Notes under the pieces: generated by a model | Databases searched by the model: none | Seen by the model: only the letters and a program-made list of their open reading frames with translations | What the model was told of the DNA's origin: nothing | Program-made: the position numbers and the translations under genes | Assembly (NCBI GenBank): GCA_910575625.1 | Contig: CAJTFD010000009.1 | Span: 1 to 64,000 of the forward strand | From: Clostridia bacterium | GTDB lineage: Bacteria; Bacillota; Clostridia; Lachnospirales; Lachnospiraceae | Reading direction: 5' to 3' | DNA length: 64,000 nt | In this document: positions 14,998 through 23,046 of the stretch, piece by piece | Layout: the number at the start of each line of letters is the position of its first letter | Numbering within the stretch: position 1 is the first letter of the stretch

Positions 14998-15053
14998 TAT
15001 CGCCAGCAATTCCAGTTTATCAAGCCATGTTATCAATTAAATATTGCCAGCAT

Positions 15054-15101
15054 AAAACCGCTGCTACATGGAAACATACATAACCATGCAACAGCGGTTT
15101 T
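15054..15101. terminator. bidirectional terminator
   Basis: AAAACCGCTG (15054-15063) and CAGCGGTTTT (15092-15101) form a 10-bp stem, with an inner CATGG/CCATG stem in the loop. It lies between the convergent cargo and XRE genes. Confidence 0.85.
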
Positions 15102-15102
15102 C

Positions 15103-15912
15103 TTATTTCCGTTTCTTTCTCTGGCCGACATAGCTTTTGAAGTATTTGGACTTTTCAAGGATATGTACAAGCTGCCGGAACTCCGCATCAGACAGCTTGT
15201 TATAATTGATACCCAGCCGCTTGCAGTAAAGCGCAGCCTGTTTTTCAAGAGGGCTTCCTTTGAAAGTTGCAACATCCTCTAAATCCTGCTTCAGTTCTTC
15301 GGCAATGGTAGTCGGCGGCGCACTCTCACTGTCAGATTTATGGGTGGCACGAATATCCCGGACGATTGCGCTTATATCATCCTGTATCATGTGGCTGAAA
15401 TATTCGTCATCCTCAATGTGTGCAGCCTGTAAAATCCGGAGGTACGGGTCATCTTCTCCGGGGCGGTAGCGTTCTATAATTTCATGCCGGACGGTATCGA
15501 CAAGGGAGTTGAGGTTCTGAATCTGCATGGAAGCAATCCCATCCACATAAACCTCAATATCAGCCAAAAACTTTATAAAGTCCTTGTGGGTGGCAAGTTC
15601 GCACAGCAGACGGTTGTTAATCCGACCGCTTTTCAGAAGCGCAACCATTTCGTCATTCAAATGCAATTCTGTTAAAGGCGTGTTGGCCTGCTCCCTGTTT
15701 TCTGTCCGGCATAACAGATAATCAATGGACACCCCATAAAAATCTGCCAGCGTGATAAGGTTGCCATGATTGATTTCTTTATTGTCCTTAGATTCATAGC
15801 TGGCAAGGGCAGATTTTGAAATCTTTGTCAGTTGTGCCAGTTCTTCCAGATTTAATCCTTTTTCCTTGCGTAAATCCCAAAGGCGTTCCTGTATGGTAGT
15901 CGCTCCTTTCAT
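15103..15912 (-). CDS. XRE-family regulator with long C-terminal domain
   Basis: 269 residues from the ATG at 15912 (MKGATTIQERLWDLRKEKGL). N-terminal HTH_3 domain about residues 8-65 (LNLEELAQLTKISKSALASYE... LADFYGVSIDYLL), then about 200 residues with no recognised domain, rich in acidic and helical stretches. Such two-part regulators often control excision or transfer genes of mobile elements. The stretch 15913-16440 upstream has no gene; it holds the regulator's promoter region and a terminator. Confidence 0.85.
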   Translation of the reverse strand: MKGATTIQERLWDLRKEKGLNLEELAQLTKISKSALASYESKDNKEINHGNLITLADFYGVSIDYLLCRTENREQANTPLTELHLNDEMVALLKSGRINNRLLCELATHKDFIKFLADIEVYVDGIASMQIQNLNSLVDTVRHEIIERYRPGEDDPYLRILQAAHIEDDEYFSHMIQDDISAIVRDIRATHKSDSESAPPTTIAEELKQDLEDVATFKGSPLEKQAALYCKRLGINYNKLSDAEFRQLVHILEKSKYFKSYVGQRKKRK

Positions 15913-16384
15913 GGGCGCACGCTCCTTTCCGGCGGCTGCTTCCCTGCCGCTTAACTGGATTATACCATACTTTCCGCAATCGTGGAAATTTCCGATATTT
16001 GCCCTTAATTCCTTTTTTGTGGACATACGGCACAAGGCTCAAAAATGTTCTATGATACAGGTAGTTCATCGATGGATTATTCCAATCGAATGACCGGCCT
16101 GTATGGGATATGCTCCCCGGCGATGTAGCGCAACGACTTCCGGCAGGGAAACGGAGGAACCCTGACCGGAACGAGCGTACCAAGGAGAGCGAAACGCCGC
16201 CAAAGACGGGGGCAGGAACGACAGCAGAGGGAACCGGCAAAATGAACACCGAAACGATACCGAAACACAACAATTTCACGGGGCATAGTCTGCCCTGTCC
16301 GTAATATCAGGGGGGATTTTGGGGCGGCTCTAAGGCTGTATTTCCCTTGAAAATCACCCCGAAACGCTACACCAAAAACACTGT

Positions 16385-16424
16385 CCGCCCATTCCGGCTG
16401 TTACTGCTGAAACGGGCGGTTTTT
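16385..16424 (+). terminator. hairpin with T run upstream of Cys-rich gene
   Basis: CCGCCC (16385-16390) pairs with GGGCGG (16414-16419), followed by TTTTT. It lies only 17 bp before the start at 16441, so it could be an attenuator or the end of an upstream transcript. Confidence 0.55.
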
Positions 16425-16440
16425 CTATGAAGGAGGCACC

Positions 16441-16631
16441 ATGCCGAGAATGTCAAAGAAGTTGAAGAAAGAACTTGCTTTCTTCCTGAACGACCGGGGC
16501 GCAGAAGCTATAACGGACTCTGCCGGAAATGCCAGCATGAATGTAAGCAGAGTTTCCGGGCTGCCATTATCGACTGCCCCCGCTATCTATCCAAACGAGC
16601 CAAAAGGAGGACACCACCAAATGAATTATGA
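16441..16631 (+). pseudogene. cysteine-rich small protein, frameshifted
   Basis: ATG 16441 follows a strong AAGGAGG. The first 20 codons (MPRMSKKLKKELAFFLNDRG) continue sensibly only in another frame from about 16499: YNGLCRKCQHECKQSFRAAI, then IDCPRYLSKR, ending at TGA 16629-16631. This matches a pattern of small cysteine-rich proteins (CxxC-x3-C) of mobile elements. A loss of one base near 16497-16500 explains it. Without the shift, the original frame reads on, without cysteines, into the next gene. A sequencing error is the alternative. Confidence 0.7.
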
Positions 16632-16959
16632 ATTTATGATAACCGGAACACCCCTGCCGCCCTGTATGCCGCTCCCAAGAGCAACGCTCCGCCTGCCGGT
16701 CAGCAGCACGGCAAAAGTCATGTACGCCCGCCTGCTGGATGAAATCCTGACAAGGGGAATCGAGGACAGCAACGGGATTTTGTTTATCCGCTTCCCTATT
16801 ATGAAACTTGCGGCGGCACTCTCCCGAAGCCCCCAGACCTGCAAGCGTTCCCTGAACGAGCTGGAACAGGCCGGGATGATTATGCGTGTCCGTCAGGGAA
16901 TCGGGGAGGTCAGCCACATCTACATCCTGCTCCCAAAGGAGGACGCCGCCCATGAATGA
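16621..16959 (+). CDS. replication-initiator/HTH-like protein
   Basis: 112 residues from ATG 16621, with AAGGAGG at 16604-16610. The sequence is a winged-helix type domain: SSTAKVMYARLLDEILTRG..DSNGILFIRFPIMKLAAALSRSPQTCKRSLNELEQAGM resembles the N-terminal domain of RepA-type initiators of mobile elements. It overlaps the frameshifted gene upstream and the DUF3847 gene downstream. With the iteron-like array 850 bp downstream, an origin-binding role is plausible but not shown. Confidence 0.7.
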   Translation: MNYEFMITGTPLPPCMPLPRATLRLPVSSTAKVMYARLLDEILTRGIEDSNGILFIRFPIMKLAAALSRSPQTCKRSLNELEQAGMIMRVRQGIGEVSHIYILLPKEDAAHE

Positions 16960-17245
16960 GAAGCTGGAAAAACTGAATCAGGAGATTGCAAAGACCGAAG
17001 CGAAACTGCGGCGGGCGAAGCATAAGGAAAAAATGCTGGAACACCAGATAAAGACGCTGAACCGGAAGGAACGGACACACCGGCTCTGCACCAGAGGGGC
17101 AATGCTGGAAAGCCATCTCCCCCACCCGGAATCCGTGACGGACGAACAGGTCAGCACCATCTTAAAAGTGCTGTTCTGCCGGAGCGACACCAAACGTCTT
17201 GTGGCACAGGTTCTTACAGAAAACCGGAAGGAGGACACGGAATGA
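16952..17245 (+). CDS. DUF3847 family coiled-coil protein
   Basis: 97 residues from ATG 16952, overlapping the upstream stop. A strongly helical, charged N-terminus (MNEKLEKLNQEIAKTEAKLR) is followed by RKERTHRLCTRGAMLESHL, which is the DUF3847 core of Clostridia mobile elements. Function unknown. It overlaps the next gene by 4 bp. Confidence 0.75.
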   Translation: MNEKLEKLNQEIAKTEAKLRRAKHKEKMLEHQIKTLNRKERTHRLCTRGAMLESHLPHPESVTDEQVSTILKVLFCRSDTKRLVAQVLTENRKEDTE

Positions 17246-17757
17246 AATTTTCAAAAAGTGAACTGGACATTATCTATCAGTATGCCGCACCGACCAAGGC
17301 GGAAACACTTGCGGGCATGAAGGAAATCGTGCCGGTGATAAAGGACTTATTGACAAAGGCAATCGTGGAGAACGCCATCCGAAAACTGGAAAAGATACCG
17401 GAACCGGAGTGCAGCCAGTTTGTTGCCGCAACAAAAGCACGGTTCCTTGCGGAGCGTGACAATTCCATCCGCCAGCGGCTTGCGGCGGCAAAGATACAGG
17501 AGCCAATCATGCAGGGGCATGACCTGTCAGGAAAAGAACGGTTCCGACCGGAAACCCGCCACATGATTACACTGGAAGTACAGAAGGATTGCTTTGTCGG
17601 CTTTAAGGGGGAGCGGTTTCGTTTCTATCTTTCCGATGAAGGCTACCGGAACGCAAAACACAGCGAGCAGGAAGGGGAAATCAGGATAAAGAGCCATGCC
17701 GCCGTTGTCGCTGGGAAGCTTTATCCTGACAAGAAGCCCCGACAGCAGGAACGGTAA
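17242..17757 (+). CDS. conserved mobile-element protein of unknown function
   Basis: 171 residues from ATG 17242, in the overlapping operon 16441-17757. N-terminal helical half, then a beta-rich C-terminal half (HMITLEVQKDCFVGFKGERFRFYLSDEGY). I do not recognise the family. The operon ends here; the following 600 bp hold the repeat array. Confidence 0.6.
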   Translation: MKFSKSELDIIYQYAAPTKAETLAGMKEIVPVIKDLLTKAIVENAIRKLEKIPEPECSQFVAATKARFLAERDNSIRQRLAAAKIQEPIMQGHDLSGKERFRPETRHMITLEVQKDCFVGFKGERFRFYLSDEGYRNAKHSEQEGEIRIKSHAAVVAGKLYPDKKPRQQER

Positions 17758-17807
17758 AAATGACAGAAAAACGGAAACCCGAAAATCCCCCTCTGAAAGA
17801 GGGCGCA

Positions 17808-18135
17808 TTATCCGAGATAAAAACTTATCCGAGGTAAATTGATTAAATCCGATGAATACAGCATTTGAAAACGATTATCTCGGATAATTAACCCCGCTTT
17901 CAATTGTGGGTGATTTGTACTTATCCGAGATAATTGGGTAAATCACACCTTTGCCTCTGATAATTTTTGAAATGGCAGTTGCTCTTTTCATAAATAATTA
18001 TCCGAGGTAATTTCTTTGAAAGCCTTTCATATCGGCAGCTTTGAGAGTTACTTCGGATAATTGGAAATCTCGGATAATGCGCCCTATCCGAGTTCTTGGA
18101 TAGGGCGCAATTATACACCACTTGGGGAAGTGGTG
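17808..18135. repeat. iteron-like array with two strong hairpins
   Basis: About eight copies of a 13-17 bp word, consensus AATTATCCGAGRTAATT, itself a near palindrome. Forward copies: 17808-17820, 17825-17840, 17921-17935, 17996-18013. Reverse copies: 17875-17887, 18054-18062, 18068-18078. The last copy is built into a hairpin GCGCCCTATCC/GGATAGGGCGC (18079-18089, 18098-18108), followed by CACCACTT/AAGTGGTG (18116-18123, 18128-18135). No gene lies between 17758 and 18360. An origin with iterons or a multi-site operator are the two main readings. Confidence 0.8.
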
Positions 18136-18292
18136 CATTGCGCCCTGCCGGGAGCGTCCTGCGGACAGCGGATGATTTCCGTAGATTTCCAATCTGTTCC
18201 AATCATCACAGGGGAAGCTACCCTTCCCCTGCGCTGGCTCCGCCAGCTACCCCTTTGTGAACTTGCCACCCGAAAATCTTTCAGAAAGTCTA

Positions 18293-18321
18293 TTCCATTT
18301 GGCAAGTCAAAGCTGTATAAT
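18293..18321 (+). promoter_or_regulatory. promoter of SdpI-like gene, shared module copy 2
   Basis: TTCCAT (18293-18298) and TATAAT (18316-18321), 17-bp spacing, in the same surroundings as 14120-14148 (AAAGTCTATTCCAT before; AGAGCCAGCGACAAATC after). Confidence 0.65.
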
Positions 18322-18360
18322 AGAGCCAGCGACAAATCGCAAATTGTAGAGGTGAATGTA

Positions 18361-18738
18361 ATGTGGTTTTGGTGGTTTATGCTTTGCTGTGATTTAATGA
18401 TTCCGTTGCTGATGATAGTTATTGGACGGCTTATGTGGAAGCGTCCGCCGCAAAAGATAAATTCTCTGATTGGATATAGAACCTCTCGTTCTATGAAGAA
18501 TATGGATACATGGCATTTTGCTCATCATTACTGTGGAAAACTTTGGTGGCGAATTGGCTGGATTATTTTAGTTCCGTCACTTATTATTCATCTTCCATTT
18601 TATGGAGCTTCAGATGATGCTATTGGAATTGTCGGCTTGATTTTGACATTTATTCAAATTGCTGTTTTGATAGGCTCTATATTCCCGACAGAGAAGGCAT
18701 TAAAAAGAACTTTTACAGAAGAAGGGCTTCGTAGATAA
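18361..18738 (+). CDS. SdpI-family membrane protein
   Basis: 125 residues from ATG 18361 (AGAGGTG ribosome site). Three hydrophobic segments (about 2-22, 60-82, 90-110), and the SdpI-type motif IGYRTSRSMKNMDTWHFAHHYCGKL. SdpI of Bacillus gives immunity to the SdpC killing factor. Here there is no SdpC gene nearby, so it may protect against an outside peptide. It shares its promoter module with the YdeI-like gene, another possible peptide-tolerance gene. Confidence 0.82.
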   Translation: MWFWWFMLCCDLMIPLLMIVIGRLMWKRPPQKINSLIGYRTSRSMKNMDTWHFAHHYCGKLWWRIGWIILVPSLIIHLPFYGASDDAIGIVGLILTFIQIAVLIGSIFPTEKALKRTFTEEGLRR

Positions 18739-18868
18739 ATTCCTGTTTGATGAATCAAAAAATCGAAATTTGCAGATGTGTAAAAATATAATTCGATTTT
18801 TTTTATAATGATAAAGTCGAGCAATGGTTTCCTAAAGCTACTATAATTTGTGGCAAGGAGGTAAGGAA

Positions 18869-19738
18869 ATGCTTAAGCAATTGAACGACACCATCAATTA
18901 TATTGAAGAACATTTATTGGATGAAAAAGTGATTGACGAAGCAATGAAAAGAGTCAGCGTTTCGGAACTACATTTTAAAAATGTTTTTTTCTTTCTAACA
19001 GGTATGTCTATCAATGAATATGTTAAAAACCGAAGATTGTCTGAGGCAAACTATGATTTGCTTCATGGCAAAAAAGTGACGGATATTGCTTTTAAGTATG
19101 GCTATCAATCGATGGATGGGTTTACACGAGCATTTAAAAACTGGTGTGGTTTCTTACCCTCCGAGATTTCAAAGAGGGGGGAACATAAAGTGTTTCCCAA
19201 ATTTAATTTCATAGTAAAAGTAAGCGGAGGAAACAGCATGGAATGCAGAATTATTGAAAAATCGGCATTCAATTTTGTCGGTGTAAGTAAACGAGTACCG
19301 ATGCAGTTTGAAGGAGTTAATAACGCAATTGTGGATCTTGCAAACAGCATCACGCAGGAACAAAGAGAAGAAATGCATCGTCTGCAAAATATGGAACCGT
19401 TTGAAGTTGTCAATGTTTCCTATAATTCAGACACAGAGTTTAAGAAAGAAGAAGGTTATCTGACACATTTGATTGGTGTTTTGACAACAGAAAAAGAAAT
19501 CGGTGCAGGCTTAGAAACTTTGCCAATGAAAGCAGGAACATGGGCGGTATTTCCAAATGAAGGAGAGTTTCCGTCCACACTTCAAAATACAATGGCAAGA
19601 ATTTATGCAGAATGGTTTATGACAGCGGATTATGAGCTGGCAGAATCCCTTTCGTTTTCGTTTGCAAAAATGAATCCTGATAGACAAGGACATGCGTATA
19701 GCGAGATATGGATTCCTGTAGTGAAAAAAGAACGATAA
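18869..19738 (+). CDS. AraC-family regulator with GyrI-like effector domain
   Basis: 289 residues from ATG 18869 (AAGGAGG upstream). N-terminal AraC DNA-binding domain, about 5-105: FFLTGMSINEYVKNRRLSEANYDLL and VTDIAFKYGYQSMDGFTRAFKNWCG. C-terminal GyrI-like/effector-binding domain, about 130-289 (ECRIIEKSAFNFVGVSKRVP ... YSEIWIPV). This is the arrangement of Rob/SoxS-like multidrug-sensing regulators. It probably controls the cargo genes downstream. Confidence 0.88.
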   Translation: MLKQLNDTINYIEEHLLDEKVIDEAMKRVSVSELHFKNVFFFLTGMSINEYVKNRRLSEANYDLLHGKKVTDIAFKYGYQSMDGFTRAFKNWCGFLPSEISKRGEHKVFPKFNFIVKVSGGNSMECRIIEKSAFNFVGVSKRVPMQFEGVNNAIVDLANSITQEQREEMHRLQNMEPFEVVNVSYNSDTEFKKEEGYLTHLIGVLTTEKEIGAGLETLPMKAGTWAVFPNEGEFPSTLQNTMARIYAEWFMTADYELAESLSFSFAKMNPDRQGHAYSEIWIPVVKKER

Positions 19739-19753
19739 GAAACGGACAATCCT

Positions 19754-19843
19754 ATGAAAAAAGAAATATTATTTCAGTTAGATATCGCGTGGCAGTTGTT
19801 TGAATATCATTGCCATAACCTAAGCGAAGAAGAACGGAGATAA
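19754..19843 (+). pseudogene. short DinB-like fragment
   Basis: A 29-codon frame (MKKEILFQLDIAWQLFEYHC...LSEEERR) that resembles the first helix of DinB-superfamily enzymes (WQLFEYHxxxLxxEE) and then stops at TAA. It may be a remnant of a DinB gene, or a short real peptide. The similarity is short, so confidence is modest. Confidence 0.4.
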
Positions 19844-19870
19844 ATAATTTTTTAAACGAGGGGAATTCAG

Positions 19871-20611
19871 ATGAAAGAAAACAAATATGATGATAATATA
19901 TTTTTTCAAAAATACAGTCAAATGAGTCGCTCACAGCAGGGACTAGCCGGTGCAGGAGAATGGGAAACATTGAGAAAGCTGCTGCCGGATTTTAAAGATA
20001 AGCGTGTGCTTGATTTAGGATGCGGCTATGGATGGCACTGTATTTATGCGATGGAACACGGAGCGTCTTCTGTTGTAGGTGTTGATATTTCTCATAAAAT
20101 GCTCGAGGTAGCCAAAGAAAAAACACATTTTCCACAGGTTGAATATAAATGCTGTGCTATAGAAGATGTGGAATTCCCAGAGGAGAGTTTTGATGTAATA
20201 TTAAGCTCACTTGCGTTTCACTATGTAGCAGATTATGAGATTTTAGTAAAAAAGATATATAGAATACTGAAGTCTGGTGGTAAGCTAGTTTTTACGGTTG
20301 AACATCCTGTTTTTACTGCCTATGGAACACAAGACTGGCATTATAACGAAAAAGGAGAAATACTGCATTTTCCGGTGGATAATTATTATTATGAGGGCAA
20401 ACGGACAGCTGTGTTTTTGGGAGAAAAGGTTACAAAATATCATAGAACACTGACCACATATCTAAATACACTGCTTTCAAATGGTTTTATAATAAATCAT
20501 ATTGTGGAGCCGCAGCCGCCAGAAAACATGATGGATATTCCGGGAATGCAGGATGAAATGCGTCGTCCCATGATGCTGATTGTATCGGCGAACAAAAAAG
20601 TGGATAGATAG
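19871..20611 (+). CDS. class I SAM-dependent methyltransferase
   Basis: 246 residues from ATG 19871 with GAGGGG upstream. Motif I VLDLGCGYGWHCIYA (about 41-55), the acidic VVGVDISHKML, and LSSLAFHYVADYE follow the class I Rossmann pattern. The substrate cannot be told from the sequence; its place behind an AraC/GyrI regulator suggests cargo that modifies a small molecule or drug. Confidence 0.88.
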   Translation: MKENKYDDNIFFQKYSQMSRSQQGLAGAGEWETLRKLLPDFKDKRVLDLGCGYGWHCIYAMEHGASSVVGVDISHKMLEVAKEKTHFPQVEYKCCAIEDVEFPEESFDVILSSLAFHYVADYEILVKKIYRILKSGGKLVFTVEHPVFTAYGTQDWHYNEKGEILHFPVDNYYYEGKRTAVFLGEKVTKYHRTLTTYLNTLLSNGFIINHIVEPQPPENMMDIPGMQDEMRRPMMLIVSANKKVDR

Positions 20612-20648
20612 AACTAAAACACCTATAAGGTATAAATGGAGGTAATTT

Positions 20649-21143
20649 ATGTTTAAAGAAAAAATTATTATAGAGATGAAAGAAGTATTCAAAGAAATTC
20701 CTTTTGGCATAGAGCATACTCTCAAAGTTTTGAAAAATGCAGAAGATATAATGAAAGGAGAAAATATCGGAGAGGAAGAAAAAGAATTCATCAGTATTAT
20801 TGCTATACTACATGATATTGGTGCGGTTGAAGCACAAAAAAAATACGGTTCTATTGATGGTGTTTATCAAGAAAAGGAAGGACCAGAAGTAGCGAAAGAA
20901 ATATTAAAAAAGGTAGGCTATAACAAAAATATTGATAGAATATGCTTTATAATAGGCAACCATCATACTCCATCTAAAATTGATGGACTTGATTTTCAAA
21001 TACAATGGGAAGCTGATTTGCTTGAAAATTTAACGGTTATGGATAAAGAAAAAGAACAGGAAAAGATAAAAAAGTGTATAGATGAAAACTTTAAAACAAA
21101 CACAGGAAAAAGGATAGCTTATAATCGCTTTATTTTAGATTAG
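20649..21143 (+). CDS. HD-domain phosphohydrolase-like protein
   Basis: 164 residues from ATG 20649 with GGAGG upstream. HD motif: H near residue 22 (GIEHTLKVLKNAEDIMK), ILHDIGAVEA near 54-63, GNHHTPSKIDG near 106-116, EADLLENL near 124-131. Metal-dependent phosphohydrolase family, often acting on nucleotides. It is the last cargo gene before the relaxase region. Confidence 0.85.
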   Translation: MFKEKIIIEMKEVFKEIPFGIEHTLKVLKNAEDIMKGENIGEEEKEFISIIAILHDIGAVEAQKKYGSIDGVYQEKEGPEVAKEILKKVGYNKNIDRICFIIGNHHTPSKIDGLDFQIQWEADLLENLTVMDKEKEQEKIKKCIDENFKTNTGKRIAYNRFILD

Positions 21144-21267
21144 TAGTAGATTATTACAGTCAAGGAGAATAAACTTATTATCTGTTAAACACTCTAAAAT
21201 TCCAGTTTGTCGAACTGACAGCCTATCAAAAAACTAAATAATCCGCCGTCCACCAGCGGCACAACCA

Positions 21268-21303
21268 AGCAGGAAATCTAAAAAGGTATCCTGCTATTTT
21301 TTT
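21268..21303 (+). terminator. terminator before IME B relaxase
   Basis: AGCAGGA (21268-21274) pairs with TCCTGCT (21289-21295), followed by a T run. Similar in sequence and position to 5674-5706 of IME A. Confidence 0.8.
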
Positions 21304-21335
21304 GCCCGGAATCCGGGAGAAAGGAGGGCGCACTC

Positions 21336-22925
21336 TTGCCATGCCCGCACTGTAAAATCACCATCATCAAACGGAGTAATAACGAATCCGCCGTTTCCGC
21401 CGCTGCCTACCAGAGCGGCGAGAAGCTGTTCTCTGAATACGACCAAGAGCAGAAATACTATCCTTACAAGAACGAAGTCACCCACAAGGAAATCATGCTC
21501 CCGCCCCATGCACCGCCGGAGTTTGCAGACCGCAACACCTTATGGAACTCCGCCGAAGCGCAGGAAAAACAATGGAACTCCCAGCTTGCCCGGAGGTTCG
21601 TGCTTGCCATCCCAAGGGAAATCCCGCCGGAACAGTACGCAGACCTTCTCCGTGACTACTGCCGGGAGTTTTTTGTTTCCAAAGGCATGATTGCCGACTT
21701 CGCAATCCACGACAAAGGGGACGGGAACCCCCACGCCCATATCCTGCTCACCATGCGGGCGATGGACGAAAATGGCAAATGGCTCCCCAAGAGCCGCAAG
21801 ATATACGACCTTGACGGGAACGGCGAAAGAGTCCGGCTCCCGTCCGGCAGATGGAAAAGCCACAAGGAGAACACTGTAGACTGGAACGACCGGAAGTACG
21901 CCGAAATCTGGCGGCAGGGATGGGCGGACACGGCCAACCGCTATCTGGAAGCCAACGACCGCCCGGAACGGCTTGACCTGCGCTCCTATGCCCGACAGGG
22001 GATTGACAAAATCCCCACCGTCCACATGGGGCCAGCCGCCTGCCAGATGGAGAAGAAAGGAATCCAGACCAACATCGGCAACCTGAACCGGGACATCAGA
22101 GCAGCCAACTCCCTCATGCAGTCCATTCGCCAGATGGTGCGCCACTTAAAAGGCTGGATTGCCGATTTAAAGGAGAAAAAGGCCGTGCTGCTGGAAGCAT
22201 TGGAGCAGGCCAAGGAGCCGACACTCCCGGAGCTGCTTTTCCAGTATCTGGAACTGCGGAGCGGGGAACGTTCCGACTGGACTTCCAGAGGGAAGCTGAA
22301 AGGAACCGTTGCCGACTACAATAAAGTGCAGGCGGCGATGGACTTCCTGCGGAAAAAAGGAATCTCCACCGTGGGGAGCCTTGACACCCGGCTGGATGAA
22401 ATCAGCAATGCCGCCGTTTCCGTCATGGGGAGCATGAAAAAAAGCGAGAAGCGCATCAAAGCCATCAATACCATGCTGTCCTACATTGACAAATACGAAG
22501 CGAACAAGCCAGTCCATGCGGAGTACGCCGCCATCGGCTGGAAGAAGAAAAAGGAGAAGTTTGCGGAGAGCCACCGGGGGGAACTGGACGCTTACAATGC
22601 CGCCATCCGGTATTTGAAAGCCAACCTGAAAGGCAATTCCTACTCCCGTAAAGATTTAGAATCCGAACGGGAACAGCTTACCGCCGCCCTGCCCGGACAG
22701 CGGAAGGAGCTGGAAGCGGTTCAGGCAGACGTAAAAATACTCCGTGACGTGCGCCATTGGCTCAATCAGGTATTGCCATCCGAGCAATACCGCCAGACCG
22801 CCGATCCGGGGAGGAAACCGTCCGTTCAGGAGAGCCTGAAAGGGCGGCAGGAACGCATCCGGCAGGAGCAGGCAGCAAAAAGCCAGCCGAGCCGGACAGA
22901 GAAACAACAGAATATGGAACTTTAA
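21336..22925 (+). CDS. mobA: MobA/MobL-family relaxase, IME B
   Basis: 529 residues from TTG 21336, chosen because AAGGAGGG lies 8 bp upstream and the family begins with this CKITIIKRS segment. MobA/MobL relaxase domain about 5-210 with the metal site HDKGDGNPHAHILLTM (125-140) and the AAYQSGEKL motif (23-31). The C-terminal half (about 240-529) is helical and charged. It is unrelated in subfamily to the IME A relaxase, so the two IMEs can be mobilised independently. Any oriT should lie in 21150-21335, but no clear hairpin was identified. Confidence 0.92.
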   Translation: MPCPHCKITIIKRSNNESAVSAAAYQSGEKLFSEYDQEQKYYPYKNEVTHKEIMLPPHAPPEFADRNTLWNSAEAQEKQWNSQLARRFVLAIPREIPPEQYADLLRDYCREFFVSKGMIADFAIHDKGDGNPHAHILLTMRAMDENGKWLPKSRKIYDLDGNGERVRLPSGRWKSHKENTVDWNDRKYAEIWRQGWADTANRYLEANDRPERLDLRSYARQGIDKIPTVHMGPAACQMEKKGIQTNIGNLNRDIRAANSLMQSIRQMVRHLKGWIADLKEKKAVLLEALEQAKEPTLPELLFQYLELRSGERSDWTSRGKLKGTVADYNKVQAAMDFLRKKGISTVGSLDTRLDEISNAAVSVMGSMKKSEKRIKAINTMLSYIDKYEANKPVHAEYAAIGWKKKKEKFAESHRGELDAYNAAIRYLKANLKGNSYSRKDLESEREQLTAALPGQRKELEAVQADVKILRDVRHWLNQVLPSEQYRQTADPGRKPSVQESLKGRQERIRQEQAAKSQPSRTEKQQNMEL

Positions 22926-22992
22926 ACAGGCACTTGTTTTGTGATTGGAAACCGCAGACAAGCGCCTTTTTCTTTTGAACAGAATTTATTGA

Positions 22993-23023
22993 CAACGTGA
23001 GCGACATTGTGTCGCCCACGTTG
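22993..23023. promoter_or_regulatory. long hairpin upstream of primase gene
   Basis: CAACGTG-A-GCGACA and TGTCGC-C-CACGTTG form a 13-bp stem with a single mismatch (A against C) and a 3-base TTG loop. It begins inside TTGACA (22989-22994), a possible -35 box, and ends 24 bp before the primase start. Operator, attenuator or priming-site hairpin are all possible. Confidence 0.6.
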
Positions 23024-23046
23024 GGATTATCAGGAGGGAACGCCTA

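Noticed and set aside
15913-16035. 41-residue upstream extension of the XRE regulator
   Set aside because: The HTH family starts near MKGATTIQERL; the extension is not family-like and the ATG at 15912 has a purine-rich site upstream.
17808-18135. CRISPR array in IME B repeats
   Set aside because: Repeat copies occur in both orientations with variable spacing and are near palindromes; iterons or operators fit better.
18061-18360. 100-codon upstream extension of the SdpI-like gene
   Set aside because: It runs through the iteron repeats, hairpins and the TTCCAT/TATAAT promoter; ATG 18361 has a ribosome site and matches the family start.
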